Positions 26,217 to 36,036 of a DNA stretch of 64,000 nt are shown in pieces. Under the pieces are notes generated by a model. It did no database searches and was not told the origin of the DNA. It saw nothing but the letters and a program-made list of their open reading frames with translations. A program made the translations under genes and the position numbers. How positions within the stretch are numbered: position 1 is the stretch's first letter; every line of letters begins with the position of its first letter. This stretch comes from Verrucomicrobiota bacterium (GTDB taxonomy: Bacteria; Verrucomicrobiota; Verrucomicrobiia; Limisphaerales; J093): the NCBI GenBank assembly GCA_029556615.1, contig JAKQDD010000030.1:41703-105702 (forward strand), written 5' to 3'.

Positions 26217-26302
26217 TGGCGAGGCGCACCTCAGACCCAACGAAGTCCGCGATCTCATGAAGCCTTCCTGCCTTTCCGGACGCTCTGTCTCGCGCCTCGC
26301 TA
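26217..26302 (+). repeat. Dispersed repeat copy B, module 1 alone (86 bp)
   Basis: Right end GCGCCTCGCTA at 26292-26302 is exact; left end TGGCGAGGCGC at 26217-26227 differs at one base. Same length as module 1 of copy A. Module 2 is missing. The proposed start codon and first 15 codons of the HlyD-like gene lie inside it. Confidence 0.8.
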
Positions 26303-27273
26303 ATGTAGTCCGGGCGGGCGCGCTGGCCTTGGTGTTGGTGCTCGCCGCGGGCGCCGCCGGCTGCCGACCCCGCCATCAGCAGCTTTGCCAGGGCTACCTC
26401 GAAGGGGAGTTCGTGGCCGTTGCTGCGCCCGTGGGCGGCACGCTCGAGCGCCTCGACATCCGCCGCGGCGACCCGGTACAGCCTGGGCAGTCCCTGTATC
26501 AACTGGACCTCGAGCCGGAAGCCACCGCGTTGCGGGAGGCACGCCATCGTCTGGACCAGGCCCGCGCCCGGCAGACGAACCTCACCAAGGGTCGGCGTCC
26601 GAGCGAGCTCGCCTCCCTCGAAGCCCAGCTCGATCGTGCCCGCGCCACGCTGCGTCTCTCGGAGCTGGACTTGGAGCGTCGCGTCCGGCTCAGCAGCGAC
26701 GCGGTCATTGCCCCGGCGGAGCTGGACCTGGCGCAGGCGCGCTGCGATGCGGATCGCGCGGCTGTGACCGCGCTCACGGCCGACCTCGAGACGGCGCGGC
26801 TCGCGGCGCGCGAGGACGAACTGGCGGCGGCGGCGGCGGAAGTCAAGGCGCTGACGGCGGCTGTGGCCCGGGCCCAATGGGCCCTGGCGCAGAAGACTCA
26901 AGACGCGCCCACCAACGCCTGGGTCCACGAAGTGCTGTTCCGTCCGGGGGAGTGGGTTGCGCCGGGCGCTCCCGTGGTGCTGCTGTTGCCCCCGGAGAAC
27001 ATCCGGGCGCGGTTCTACGTGCCGGAGGCGGACCTGGCGCGTTGCCGGCTCGGAGGCGCGGTCCAGGTGCACCTCGATGGCATTCCGAATCCGCTGCGGG
27101 CGACGATTGACCACGTATCGGCCCAGGCGGAGTTCACGCCGCCGGTCCTCTACAATCGGGAGAACCGGGCCAAGCTGGTCTTTCGGGTCGAGGCGCGGTT
27201 TGAGCCGGCTGAGGCCCGGACGCTGCGCATTGGACAGCCGGCCGACGTCGTGCTGCCTTCGGGGGATTCGTGA
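26257..27273 (+). CDS. HlyD/membrane-fusion-family periplasmic adaptor, probable lipoprotein
   Basis: A 338-residue membrane fusion protein of the YbhG/HlyD type. The hydrophobic segment ALALVLVLAAGAAGC ends in a lipobox-like AAGC (Cys36), so it should be anchored in a membrane by lipid. The mature part has the barrel/lipoyl halves (VAAPVGGTLERLDIRRGDPV; later FRPGEWVAPGAPVVLLLPPE) flanking a long helical hairpin (about 80-210), then a beta-barrel and proximal domain. The ATG at 26257 lies inside repeat copy B and has no evident ribosome site; no better in-frame start exists before the signal. It is followed by the ABC ATPase and permease and is divergent from tolC, the expected partners. Confidence 0.88.
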   Translation: MKPSCLSGRSVSRLANVVRAGALALVLVLAAGAAGCRPRHQQLCQGYLEGEFVAVAAPVGGTLERLDIRRGDPVQPGQSLYQLDLEPEATALREARHRLDQARARQTNLTKGRRPSELASLEAQLDRARATLRLSELDLERRVRLSSDAVIAPAELDLAQARCDADRAAVTALTADLETARLAAREDELAAAAAEVKALTAAVARAQWALAQKTQDAPTNAWVHEVLFRPGEWVAPGAPVVLLLPPENIRARFYVPEADLARCRLGGAVQVHLDGIPNPLRATIDHVSAQAEFTPPVLYNRENRAKLVFRVEARFEPAEARTLRIGQPADVVLPSGDS

Positions 27274-27319
27274 GGATGGAAGCGTGCGGCAGGAAGCGGA
27301 CACCCCTCGCCTTGATCCG

Positions 27320-28246
27320 ATGACCTCTCCGAAGCCTTTGGCCATCGACGTGACTGGAGTCACCAAACGCTTTGGCGGGCGCACGGTGGTCGAGGACATC
27401 ACCCTCGAGGTGCAACAGGGCGAGATCTACGGCTTTCTCGGCCCCAACGGCAGCGGCAAGACGACGTTCCTTCGGATGCTCTGCGGACTGCTCACGCCGG
27501 ACGCCGGCCGGGGGACTTGTCTCGGCTACGATCTCCGGACCCAGGCGGCCGAGATCAAGCAGCATGTGGGCTACATGACCCAGCGGTTCAGTTACTACGA
27601 GGATTTGAGCCTCGAGGAGAACCTGGATTTCGTGGCCCGGATCTACGGGATTCCGGATCGGCGGGCTGCAGTGAACCGCAGCCTGGCGCAGCTGGGATTG
27701 ACCACCCGGCGGCAGCAGTTGGCCGGGGTGCTTTCCGGGGGCTGGAAACAGCGGCTGGCTCTGGCGGCCTGTCTCATTCACCAGCCGGAGCTGCTGCTGC
27801 TCGACGAGCCGACGGCCGGGGTGGATCCCAAGGCCCGGCGCGAGTTCTGGGAGGAGCTGCACCGGCTTGCCTCGGAAGGCCTGACCGTGCTGATCACGAC
27901 GCATTACATGGACGAGGCGGAGCGGTGTCACAGCCTGGCGTACATCGCCTACGGCCGGCTGCTGACGCGCGGCACCCTGGGCGAGGTGATTGCGCACGCG
28001 GGCCTGACGACCTGGATGGTATCGGGCCCGGACCTCGCTGCCTTGGCCGCCGCCCTGCGCGGCGTGCCGGGCGTCGAGCACGTGGTGGCCTTCGGCAACA
28101 CGCTGCACTTGAGCGGGCGCGATCCGGTCCGGCTCGAGGCTGCCTTGGCACCGTGGCGCCGGCCGCCCTACCGGTGGCAACCGATCGAGCCCGGACTCGA
28201 AGACGTCTTCATCAGCCTGATGGGGACAGCCCGCGACAACGCATGA
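27320..28246 (+). CDS. ABC transporter ATP-binding protein
   Basis: A 308-residue ATPase of the ABC-2 export type (DrrA/YbhF-like). Walker A GPNGSGKTT at about residues 44-52, signature LSGGWKQRLALA (Gly in place of Gln after SGG) at about 141-152, Walker B LLLLDEPTAG and the switch histidine in LITTHYMDEAE are all present. The C-terminal 80 residues form the accessory domain seen in drug and polysaccharide exporters. Only one ATPase domain is present, whereas YbhF has two, so it acts as a homodimer. Its stop overlaps the permease start by 4 nt. Substrate unknown; drugs, lipids or glycolipids are all possible. Confidence 0.93.
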   Translation: MTSPKPLAIDVTGVTKRFGGRTVVEDITLEVQQGEIYGFLGPNGSGKTTFLRMLCGLLTPDAGRGTCLGYDLRTQAAEIKQHVGYMTQRFSYYEDLSLEENLDFVARIYGIPDRRAAVNRSLAQLGLTTRRQQLAGVLSGGWKQRLALAACLIHQPELLLLDEPTAGVDPKARREFWEELHRLASEGLTVLITTHYMDEAERCHSLAYIAYGRLLTRGTLGEVIAHAGLTTWMVSGPDLAALAAALRGVPGVEHVVAFGNTLHLSGRDPVRLEAALAPWRRPPYRWQPIEPGLEDVFISLMGTARDNA

Positions 28247-29382
28247 GACGACGCCAGTTTCATCCCCGGCGGTTCTGGGCGGTGGTCGTCAAGGAGTTCA
28301 TCCAGATGCGACGGGACCGGCTGACCTTTGCCATGATGGTCGGCATCCCGATCCTGCAGCTCCTGCTCTTTGGTTTTGCGATCAATGCCGACCCGAAGCA
28401 CCTGCCCACGGCGGTGCTTTGCGCGGACCCCAGCCGTTTCAGCCGGACCCTGGTGCAGGCGCTGCGGACCAGCGAGTACTTCCGGTTCGTCTGCGAGGCG
28501 GGGAACGAGGCGGCGATCCGGGATCTGCTCCGCCGCGGCGAGGTCCAGTTCGTGGTGCACATCCCGGCCGGGTTCGAGCGCGACCTGCTTCGGGGTGAGC
28601 GTCCCCGGCTCTTGCTCGAGGCGGATGCGACCGATCCCGCGGCCACGGGGTATGCGGTCATGGCGCTGAACACGCTGCTGACGACCGTGTTCGATCGCGA
28701 CCTGACGGGATCGTTCCAGCGGCTTCGCGCCGCTCCCGGCCCGGTCGAGCTGCGGCTGCATCGGCACTACAATCCGGAGAACCGCACCCAGTTCAACATT
28801 GTGCCCGGGCTGATGGGCGTGGTGCTCACGATGACGATGGTCGTGATCACGGCGCTGGCCATCACGCGGGAGCGGGAGCGGGGGACGATGGAGAATCTGC
28901 TCTCGACGCCCGCGCGCCCGGGCGAGGTCATGATCGGGAAGCTCGTGCCCTACATTCTGGTCGGCTACCTCCAGGCGGGTTTGATCCTGCTGATTGCCCG
29001 GTTCCTGTTCGAGGTTCCGGCCCTGGGCAGCATCCCGCTGCTGGGCGTCGTGATGCTGATCTTCATTGCCGCGAACCTGGCCGTGGGCATCACGTTTTCG
29101 ACCATTGCCCAGAACCAGCTTCAGGCCATGCAGATGTCGTTCTTCTTCTTCCTGCCCTCGATCCTGCTCTCGGGATTCATGTTCCCGTTCCGAGGGATGC
29201 CGGTCTGGGCGCAGGCCATCGGCGAGGTTCTGCCGCTCACGCATTTCCTGCGGATTGTGCGGGGGATCCTGCTCAAGGGGAACGGCCTGGGCGAGATCCT
29301 GCCTGAGCTGTGGCCGATCTCACTCTTCCTGGTGGTCCTGCTCGCGATCGGCATCCACCGGTACCGGATGACGTTGGATTAG
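28243..29382 (+). CDS. ABC-2 type permease
   Basis: A 379-residue membrane permease of the YhhJ/YbhS type. One N-terminal transmembrane helix (about 25-45, MMVGIPILQLLLFGFAI) is followed by a large extracytoplasmic domain (about 50-175) and five helices from about residue 185, including GVVLTMTMVVITALAI and FIAANLAVGITFSTIA, with the family motif RERERGTMENLLSTP. It starts on the ATGA overlap with the ATPase gene. Its last 63 bp overlap the 3' end of the convergent glycosyl hydrolase gene. Confidence 0.92.
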   Translation: MRRRQFHPRRFWAVVVKEFIQMRRDRLTFAMMVGIPILQLLLFGFAINADPKHLPTAVLCADPSRFSRTLVQALRTSEYFRFVCEAGNEAAIRDLLRRGEVQFVVHIPAGFERDLLRGERPRLLLEADATDPAATGYAVMALNTLLTTVFDRDLTGSFQRLRAAPGPVELRLHRHYNPENRTQFNIVPGLMGVVLTMTMVVITALAITRERERGTMENLLSTPARPGEVMIGKLVPYILVGYLQAGLILLIARFLFEVPALGSIPLLGVVMLIFIAANLAVGITFSTIAQNQLQAMQMSFFFFLPSILLSGFMFPFRGMPVWAQAIGEVLPLTHFLRIVRGILLKGNGLGEILPELWPISLFLVVLLAIGIHRYRMTLD

Positions 29383-31824
29383 CGGGGCGCTGGGATCCCT
29401 CGTAATCCCCAGCCCCAACGGCGGCACCAGGTCTCGCGCCTCCCGCACCCCGTAATTGAAAATGACGAATCCGCGCCGGTCGTGCCGGCGGGTGATCCGG
29501 ATCTGCTCGATGACGCCGAGCACGCCCAGGGGCGGGGCGGAGGCGCTGGCGCCGATGCCCGGGTAACACGGCACCGGGCCGGCCCACTCGATCTGACGCA
29601 CCACCCGGTTCTCGAAATGCCGGTGGCTGCTCGTGTAGTCCATGGGACAGACGAAATCGAGCCAGCCGCGCTCGCACCACAGCTTCCAATCCTGGCCGAT
29701 GGTGTCGCGATCCCGGGGCCAGTCGGGAAAGACGGCGGCGGAGATCTTGATCCGGGGTCGGACGCGCCGGGCGCCTTCGCTGACCGCGCGGACGACGTCC
29801 GAGATCAAGTCCCGGCGCCAGCCGAGCCATGCGTCGCGCCGCGGGCCGTTCCGGCGCACGTCGTCCGGCCAGGACGCCACGGGGCTCTTGGTGACCGCCT
29901 CGAACCGTTGGCGGCAGCCTTCACAGAAGCAGTGGTCGGCATCGGGAAACCGGATGTAGTCGAAGTGCAGTCCGTCGACATCGTACAGTCGGGCCACCTC
30001 GACCATGGACTCGACTTCGAGCTTCTGGTTGAGCGGATGGGACGGACAGAGCCACGGCTCCTCCCGGCCGTCCACCGAGACCTGGAGCCGATGCTCGCCC
30101 CGCAGGCGCTCGAGGGTCTCGCGCGCCGCGGCATGGCCCAGGTTCCAGTTCACCTTCCAGACATGGATCTGCACGCCCCGCTTCCGGCACGCCGCCAGGC
30201 AGAGGGCGACCTGGTCGCCGCGCCGGGAGACCTCGGGCGACACCGGCAGGACCCGGCTGGGGTAGTAGGCGACGCCGCCCCAGAGCAGGTTGGGCAGGAT
30301 GGCGTTGAACCCGTTCTCGGCCAGCCGTCCGATTGCGGTCTCCCAGTCCATGCCCTCGACGCCGAACGCGTTGTGACACCAGAAACCGCGGAACTCGTGG
30401 GTCGGCGCCGACTGGGCCCGGCACCAGGCTTCAGTCAGTTGCCGCTGGGCTGTGCGGGCCGCGTCCAGCGCCTCCGGGAACCGGCCGGCCGCGGCGTGAC
30501 TCGTGGCTGCCCCGTGTGCGGCAAGGGCGGCGTCGATTGCCGGCCGCGCACGGGGGCCCTTGGCCTCTGCGGCGATCATGGCGATGGACTCCTCGAATCC
30601 GGTGCTGTCGCCGATTCGGCCGGCCTTGCGGAGCTGGGCGGCGAGGGCCTGCTCCCAGACTTTGGGGGCAAGGTGGCCGAGCATGGCCAGCAAGAGCCGC
30701 TCTTGGTTCTCAGGGTCATCTTCGAGGAGGACGTGGGTCATCAGCAGCCCGTGGGCCGAGCCCAGGAGCGCGGCGTGCCCCGAGGGTTGGCCCTGATCGT
30801 CCACCCAGTCCGCCCAGACCCGCGCCACGCCCGGCACCGGTTCAAAGGCGTTGAGGTTCCACGACCGCTGGGACACCGACTCCGGCAAGCCGGGAAAGCC
30901 CTCCGCCCGGCGGCGGATGGCGGCGAAGGAGCCCGGGCGCTCTTCGCGGACGTGCCGGCCGTTCTGGACGCCGAGCCGCGCGCGAAGCGCCTCCGGCACT
31001 GAATAGAAGATCAGCAGCTTGCCTCCAGCCGCGGCATACCGGTCCAGCACGGCAGCCCCGCGCTCGGGCAGAGCCGGATTGTGCGGGAGCACAACCACGA
31101 GGGCCGACTTGATCCGAGCCTCCGTCAGGTCCGCTTCCCCCAACACGGCACAGCCGACGCCCAGTCCATGCAGCCACCGGACAATCCGCTCGGCAAATGG
31201 ATCGGCAGATCGCCTGCCTCGGGCCCCCGCCGCCGTGCCGCCTTCCGGCCGCACCACGGCCACCAGGGCGTCTGCGCCCAAGGCGCCCGTCTGGCGTAGC
31301 CCGCCCCAGTAGAACTCGGTGTCCGCATCCAGACCGCGCCAGGCGGACAGCCGAATCGCACGGATCTCGCCCCACCCGGCCGGGTTGCCCTCGACGGAGA
31401 ACGCGGTCTTGTCGAGAGATACGGTCTCCCATCGGTTCGTGGATTCGGGGAAGAACGAGGCGTGGTACCAGCCCTCGCCGCTCTGGAAGTAGAGACTGAA
31501 GTAGGAGACCGGCGCCGGGTTGGCGCAGTAGACGTCGAACTCGATCCCCCGGGACGAAGCGAGGTCGAGGGCAACCTGCCGGTCCCAGCACCCGCGCTCG
31601 ATCCCGGTGCGCGCGAAAGGGCATTCGAGGCGGAGGGCGGAACGGCCGGCGACCACGCCGACAGCCACCGGCGCGGAACCGGCTCGAGGTTGCCACGCCG
31701 ACCGGGCTGCAGCCTGGTCGGGGTAGACTCCCGAGTCGATCAGGGCGGCATCGGCGCCTAGGGTCGGGAATCCCCCGAAGCCAATCAGAGTCGCCGCCAG
31801 GGCGAGAGAACATCGAGCGCTCAT
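29320..31824 (-). CDS. Secreted family-10-like glycosyl hydrolase (GHL10/DUF187)
   Basis: An 834-residue exported protein. It has a signal peptide ([18 protein letters not shown]), then a beta-sandwich carbohydrate-binding-like region (about 30-180: [20 protein letters not shown]), then a middle domain resembling a glutamine-amidotransferase-like fold (about 185-390), then the TIM-barrel domain from about 475: [42 protein letters not shown] and [11 protein letters not shown]. This barrel is the GHL10 family linked to breakdown of polysaccharide or peptidoglycan-like material; the aspartate in HFDYIRFP is a likely active-site residue. The stop lies inside the convergent permease gene. Substrate cannot be told from sequence. 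Confidence 0.85.
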   Translation of the reverse strand: MSARCSLALAATLIGFGGFPTLGADAALIDSGVYPDQAAARSAWQPRAGSAPVAVGVVAGRSALRLECPFARTGIERGCWDRQVALDLASSRGIEFDVYCANPAPVSYFSLYFQSGEGWYHASFFPESTNRWETVSLDKTAFSVEGNPAGWGEIRAIRLSAWRGLDADTEFYWGGLRQTGALGADALVAVVRPEGGTAAGARGRRSADPFAERIVRWLHGLGVGCAVLGEADLTEARIKSALVVVLPHNPALPERGAAVLDRYAAAGGKLLIFYSVPEALRARLGVQNGRHVREERPGSFAAIRRRAEGFPGLPESVSQRSWNLNAFEPVPGVARVWADWVDDQGQPSGHAALLGSAHGLLMTHVLLEDDPENQERLLLAMLGHLAPKVWEQALAAQLRKAGRIGDSTGFEESIAMIAAEAKGPRARPAIDAALAAHGAATSHAAAGRFPEALDAARTAQRQLTEAWCRAQSAPTHEFRGFWCHNAFGVEGMDWETAIGRLAENGFNAILPNLLWGGVAYYPSRVLPVSPEVSRRGDQVALCLAACRKRGVQIHVWKVNWNLGHAAARETLERLRGEHRLQVSVDGREEPWLCPSHPLNQKLEVESMVEVARLYDVDGLHFDYIRFPDADHCFCEGCRQRFEAVTKSPVASWPDDVRRNGPRRDAWLGWRRDLISDVVRAVSEGARRVRPRIKISAAVFPDWPRDRDTIGQDWKLWCERGWLDFVCPMDYTSSHRHFENRVVRQIEWAGPVPCYPGIGASASAPPLGVLGVIEQIRITRRHDRRGFVIFNYGVREARDLVPPLGLGITRDPSAPLIQRHPVPVDADREQDHQEE

Positions 31825-31895
31825 GGGGGCACCGTAAGAGGCCTGGGGCCCGGGTTCAAGCCCGCGCGGAGCTTGCGGAACGGCGGGATGTTGGC

Positions 31896-32714
31896 ATGCT
31901 GGGTCCGATGACGAAGACGGCGCACCCGACGCATCGAGGCTGCTTTCGCGCGGCGGCCGGGGCGTTCACGCTGGTCGAGTTGCTGGTCGTGATCGCCATC
32001 ATTGCGATCCTGGCGTCGTTGCTCCTGCCGGTGCTGGGCAAGGCGAAGGGGAAGGGGCAGGCCATCTACTGCCTCAACAGCCTGCGGCAGCTGGGTTTGG
32101 CGGTGCAGCTCTACGTTCAGGACAACAACGATTGGATGCCTCCAATCCAGGCCCGCGCCCAGGCAGGGTTCGAGACGAGCTGGCGTTCCTACCTCTACAA
32201 GTACGTCGGCCAGAACGCGCGTGTCTATGATTGCCCGGCCGAGAAGACGGAAGTTTACGCCTCCGGCAAGCCGTCCTACTCCAAAACGCCCAGTCTGTGG
32301 CTTGTCGGGCAGGCGCTCGAGGGGGAAATCGACATTCCCAGCGGTCTTGGCGCCGTCAACGTTCATTGGGAAAGCGGCGGGGCCCCGCCTCCCTTTGGCC
32401 GTCCGCAGGGCTATGAGAACAACCTCTGCCGCGCCAACGCCATCGAGGGGCCGTCCTCACTGATCATCCTCGGGGATGGCCACAGCGACGTCTACGGGGT
32501 TTGGCCGAGCGACCGCTGGTGGATTTGGAAGGAGCTCGGCCAGGCGAATGCCGCCGGCTTCAATCGCCTGGCGCAGGGCGACCGCGGGGCGGTGCGCCAC
32601 AACCGCAAGGGCAATTACGCCCGGGCCGACGGCAGCGGCGCCCTCTTGGACGCCGCACGGATCCCCTGCAACACCACCGAGTGCCACTGGTCGGCCAAGC
32701 TGGATCCGCACTGA
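31896..32714 (+). CDS. Type II secretion/pilin-like protein with prepilin leader and H-X9-DG motif
   Basis: A 272-residue pseudopilin. After a basic leader comes the prepilin processing site and helix [20 protein letters not shown] (about residues 26-45), so it should be cut by prepilin peptidase and inserted in the inner membrane. The globular part ends in [12 protein letters not shown], the H-X9-DG motif of the large PVC pseudopilin family. Either the ATG at 31896 or the one at 31908 could be the start; 31896 is taken. These proteins are numerous in Verrucomicrobiota and Planctomycetota and most have no assigned pilus. No other secretion gene is nearby. Confidence 0.9.
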   Translation: MLGPMTKTAHPTHRGCFRAAAGAFTLVELLVVIAIIAILASLLLPVLGKAKGKGQAIYCLNSLRQLGLAVQLYVQDNNDWMPPIQARAQAGFETSWRSYLYKYVGQNARVYDCPAEKTEVYASGKPSYSKTPSLWLVGQALEGEIDIPSGLGAVNVHWESGGAPPPFGRPQGYENNLCRANAIEGPSSLIILGDGHSDVYGVWPSDRWWIWKELGQANAAGFNRLAQGDRGAVRHNRKGNYARADGSGALLDAARIPCNTTECHWSAKLDPH

Positions 32715-32751
32715 CGCCCCACCGCGCGCCGGACCGTCCTCGAGACCCTCG

Positions 32752-33243
32752 ATGATCGCACCCAACACCTCGAAGCGGCTCCTGGCGATCGCGCTTCTCG
32801 TCCTGGCGGGGCTGCTCGGGTGGCGCGCCGTGCGTCAGCGGAGCGGGCCTTCCGAGCAGGCGTTCTTTTACGACCAAAGCCGGCAGCAGCTCTTCAAGGC
32901 GCCGCGCACGGCCATCCCGCCGATCCGGGGCGTCGATGGCCCGGAGGAGGATGCCGCGCGGGCAGTGGTCATTTCGACCACGGGGAAACCGGGGGACAAG
33001 TCGTCGTGGACCGTCGCCTATCTCGAGCAGTATTCGCCGGAGCTCAAGCGTCAGATGGAGGCCGCCCAGGCGCAGGGGACCTCGCCGATCATGGGCCGGA
33101 CGGAGGCGCAGCAGCACCGTTTCGTCCGGAGGCTGACCGACCGCGAATGGTTTGCCTTGAACACGCCCGAGGCGGAGGTCATTCTCACCGGGTGGGCCGC
33201 ACCGGGGCCGAATGGCATCACGCCGGTCGTCTGCACGCCATGA
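32752..33243 (+). CDS. Small N-terminally anchored protein of unknown function
   Basis: A 163-residue protein with one hydrophobic N-terminal segment (RLLAIALLVLAGLLGW, about 9-24) acting as a signal anchor. The rest is soluble, has no cysteines except one near the end, and contains a conserved-looking C-terminal part (AQQHRFVRRLTDREWF). I do not recognise the family. It lies 37 bp after the pseudopilin and is followed closely by the secreted repeat protein, so the three may be one transcript. Confidence 0.6.
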   Translation: MIAPNTSKRLLAIALLVLAGLLGWRAVRQRSGPSEQAFFYDQSRQQLFKAPRTAIPPIRGVDGPEEDAARAVVISTTGKPGDKSSWTVAYLEQYSPELKRQMEAAQAQGTSPIMGRTEAQQHRFVRRLTDREWFALNTPEAEVILTGWAAPGPNGITPVVCTP

Positions 33244-33314
33244 GCACCGCCGGGGGCCGCCGATCGGTTCAGCAAACGCCTGATGATCGAACCGTTCAAA
33301 CGTCGACTACCGCC

Positions 33315-36008
33315 ATGAACTCCTTCTCGAATCCAAAGGTGCAGATCCTGAAAGGTCTCCGGGGCGCCCTCGCTCTGGCCCTTGTCCTCGTCGGCCTCCC
33401 GGGGTTGCTCCGTGCCCAAACGCCCACGGTGGCCACGGACAAGACCTCGTATGCGATAGGGGCGGACATTGTCGTCACTTTTGCCGACGGGCCTGGCCAC
33501 GCGAAGGATTGGATCGGCATTTACGAGGCGGACCAGACCCCGGGCGCGGGAGGCACAGCGTCCGCGCTGTGGAACTACGTCGACGGCACGCGCAACGGTC
33601 TGGTCGGCAAGACGGCCGGTACGATGACGTTCGCCGGCGGCCTGGACGAGCCGGGCGACTGGGTGGTTTACCTGCTCGAGAACGACGGCTACACCATCCT
33701 GGCCCAGCAAGCGTTCACCGTCCTGGCAAGCCCGACCGTCGCCACCAGCAAGGCCGCCTTCTCGCCGGCCGAGACGATTGAGGTCAGCTTCGCCCACGGC
33801 CCGGGCAACCCCAGGGACTGGATCGGCATCTACAAGGCGGGGGAGACGCCCGGGGCCGGCGTGGACTCGACCCAGTGGCTGTACGTCGATGGGACCAAGA
33901 GCGGCACGAGCGGGCTGGTCGAGGGAACCGTCGAGTTCGAACCGCTGCCGATCGGCGATTGGGTCGCGTTCTTCCTCGAGAACGATGGTTACACCGTGCT
34001 TGCCAGCCAGACCTTCGAGGTCAAAGCCGAGGCGCCGACCCTGACCACGGACCATTACAGCTACCTGCCCGGGGAAGACATCGTCGCGTTGTGGCAGAAC
34101 GGCCCGGGAAACCCGAAAGACTGGGTGGGCGTCTATCCTGCCGGGGTCGTGCCCGGCTCGCAATACTCGACGCTCTGGTTCTATGTGGACGGCACGGGGG
34201 CTGGCACGGTGGGGGTGCGCGAAGGCTCGGTGACGTTCGCCGAAGGGCTCAACGTTGCCGGCGACTGGGATCTCCATCTGCTGTTGGACGACGGGTATGA
34301 CACGCTCGCCCGGACGACGATCCGGGTGGTGGATCCGTATGCGCCGTTTGTCCGGCCGGCCCAGCGCAGCTACGTCATCGGCCAGACCATCCAGGTCGAT
34401 TTCAAAAACGGGTATGCGACTCCGAAGGATTGGATCGGGATCTACAAGGCCGGCGAGACGCCCGGCGGCCCCGCCGCGACGCTCTATCGCTACACGGACG
34501 ACACCCTGAGCGGCACGACCGGCTTGGCCGAGGGCACGGTCGCGTTCGCTGCCGGGCTGGCTGTTGCCGGCGAGTATGTGGCGTACTTCCTCTACAACGA
34601 CGGCTACGATGTCCTCGCCAGCGAACCGTTCACCGTCACTCTCCCGCCCGCCGACCGGGCCCGCCTGGTTCGCGTCACCCCGTCGAGTGGCGCTGTCGGC
34701 CTGCCGCCCCAGGCAGCCTACGAAGCCGAGCTGAAGCAGGGTTCGACCCGGGTCGTCTCCAGCAGCATCGTCCTGAAGCTCGACGGGACAACCGTCGTGC
34801 CAACGATCACGGAAGCCGGCGACACCGTGACCATCACCTATACCCACACGCCACTCCTGGCAGCGCTGAGCACCCACACGTTCGAGCTCGCGTTCGACGA
34901 CAACGCCGCCCCGGCGAATCACACCGTCAATACGGTGCAATTCACGATCGGCGAGTACGAGAACATCGTGTTGCCGGCGCCGCTCTATTTCGAGGACTTC
35001 GAAGACACGGCCGAGGGGAGCTTGCCCGACGGTTGGACCTCGAAGAGCTACACCGAGGTGCTGAACTGGGACTATGATCTGGGCAACCTCGACTCCGCCA
35101 GCTACGCGGATTGGGTGGTGGTGAACGCCTCGCGATTCGAGGACTCCCTCATCGGCTACAGCCAGGACCCCACGTTCGATTATCAGCGGGTGCTCCGCGT
35201 CAATCCGATGGTGGTCCTCAACGGCCAAGTCTACAACCAGCCGCTCGCCCAGGGGCGGCTCCTCTTTGGCAACTCCGGCTACCGGATGGGCGCCAGCCAG
35301 GTGATGTACCTCTTCACCCCGGATTTCAATCTGTCGGGCCAGACCGATGTCCATCTCGTGTTCCACAGCCTCTGGGAACAGAATCAGGACAGCATCGGCG
35401 CGGTCGAGTACTCGATCGACAGCGGGGCCACCTGGCTGCCGGTGGTCTACCTGCTCGATGCGGATGACGTCCTCCGGGATGGCGGGGGGGCCATCGATGC
35501 CGTCGCCACGTTGACGACGGTGCCTCAAGAGGACGATATCGCCCGCTACTTCGATCCGGACGCGCTCGAGGAGAAGGGAGGCACCTACGGCGCCTTCATC
35601 GGCGCGCACGTGACCGCCGACCTCGCCCCCTTCATCAGCAGCCGCATCGATGATGATCCTGTCGGGAGCAAGCGGATCGAGAAATTCCGACTGCCCCAGG
35701 CGGATAACCAGGCGAAGGTCCGAATCCGGTTCGCCCACGCCGGCGCCGACAGCTGGTATTTCGGGATCGACAACGTGGGCCTGTACAGCATTCCCACCGG
35801 GCCGGTCGAGCCGTTGAACGTGACCGTGGCGATCCAGGACACCACGCTGACTTTGAACTGGACGGGCGGGAAGGGGCCGTTCGAGGTTCAGCGGAAGGCC
35901 GACCTGGGCCAGGCCCAGTGGCAGACCATCGCCACCGGCGTCACCGGTAACACCGCCACCGACGCGATCGGCGCCGGGCCGGCCTTCTACCGCGTGGTCG
36001 GAGATTAG
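33315..36008 (+). CDS. Secreted multi-repeat protein: four SKICH-like beta domains, Ig-like and choice-of-anchor-J-like domains
   Basis: An 897-residue exported protein. The ATG at 33315 gives a clean signal peptide (LRGALALALVLVGLPGLLRAQ); an earlier ATG at 33240 overlaps the upstream stop. Four tandem repeats of about 100 residues follow (about 36-139, 140-239, 240-342, 343-446), each with a DWIGIYKAGETPG-type motif and a DGYxxLA motif near its end. The DWIGIYK signature recalls SKICH-type beta-sandwiches. Then come a bacterial Ig-like domain (about 446-550), a region with LYFEDFEDTAEGSLPDGW typical of choice-of-anchor J (about 555-830), and a short FN3-like tail. No catalytic motif or LPXTG/PEP-CTERM sorting signal is visible, so it is probably an adhesin or carbohydrate-binding surface protein. 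Its TAG stop begins a degenerate repeat end. Confidence 0.75.
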   Translation: MNSFSNPKVQILKGLRGALALALVLVGLPGLLRAQTPTVATDKTSYAIGADIVVTFADGPGHAKDWIGIYEADQTPGAGGTASALWNYVDGTRNGLVGKTAGTMTFAGGLDEPGDWVVYLLENDGYTILAQQAFTVLASPTVATSKAAFSPAETIEVSFAHGPGNPRDWIGIYKAGETPGAGVDSTQWLYVDGTKSGTSGLVEGTVEFEPLPIGDWVAFFLENDGYTVLASQTFEVKAEAPTLTTDHYSYLPGEDIVALWQNGPGNPKDWVGVYPAGVVPGSQYSTLWFYVDGTGAGTVGVREGSVTFAEGLNVAGDWDLHLLLDDGYDTLARTTIRVVDPYAPFVRPAQRSYVIGQTIQVDFKNGYATPKDWIGIYKAGETPGGPAATLYRYTDDTLSGTTGLAEGTVAFAAGLAVAGEYVAYFLYNDGYDVLASEPFTVTLPPADRARLVRVTPSSGAVGLPPQAAYEAELKQGSTRVVSSSIVLKLDGTTVVPTITEAGDTVTITYTHTPLLAALSTHTFELAFDDNAAPANHTVNTVQFTIGEYENIVLPAPLYFEDFEDTAEGSLPDGWTSKSYTEVLNWDYDLGNLDSASYADWVVVNASRFEDSLIGYSQDPTFDYQRVLRVNPMVVLNGQVYNQPLAQGRLLFGNSGYRMGASQVMYLFTPDFNLSGQTDVHLVFHSLWEQNQDSIGAVEYSIDSGATWLPVVYLLDADDVLRDGGGAIDAVATLTTVPQEDDIARYFDPDALEEKGGTYGAFIGAHVTADLAPFISSRIDDDPVGSKRIEKFRLPQADNQAKVRIRFAHAGADSWYFGIDNVGLYSIPTGPVEPLNVTVAIQDTTLTLNWTGGKGPFEVQRKADLGQAQWQTIATGVTGNTATDAIGAGPAFYRVVGD

Positions 36009-36030
36009 CGAGGGCGCATTACGCAGTCCG
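36006..36030 (+). repeat. Degenerate remnant of repeat module 1 (left end)
   Basis: TAGCGAGGGCGCATTACGCAG resembles TAGCGAGGCGCACCTCAGACCACACGCAG of copy D (compared in pieces) with an internal deletion. The TAG is the stop codon of the upstream secreted protein. Confidence 0.4.
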
Positions 36031-36036
36031 CCGTTT

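Noticed and set aside
29382..29400. Stop of the ABC permease as another repeat end (TAGCGGGGCGC)
   Set aside because: Only the first few bases resemble module 1; nothing downstream matches, so it is probably chance.
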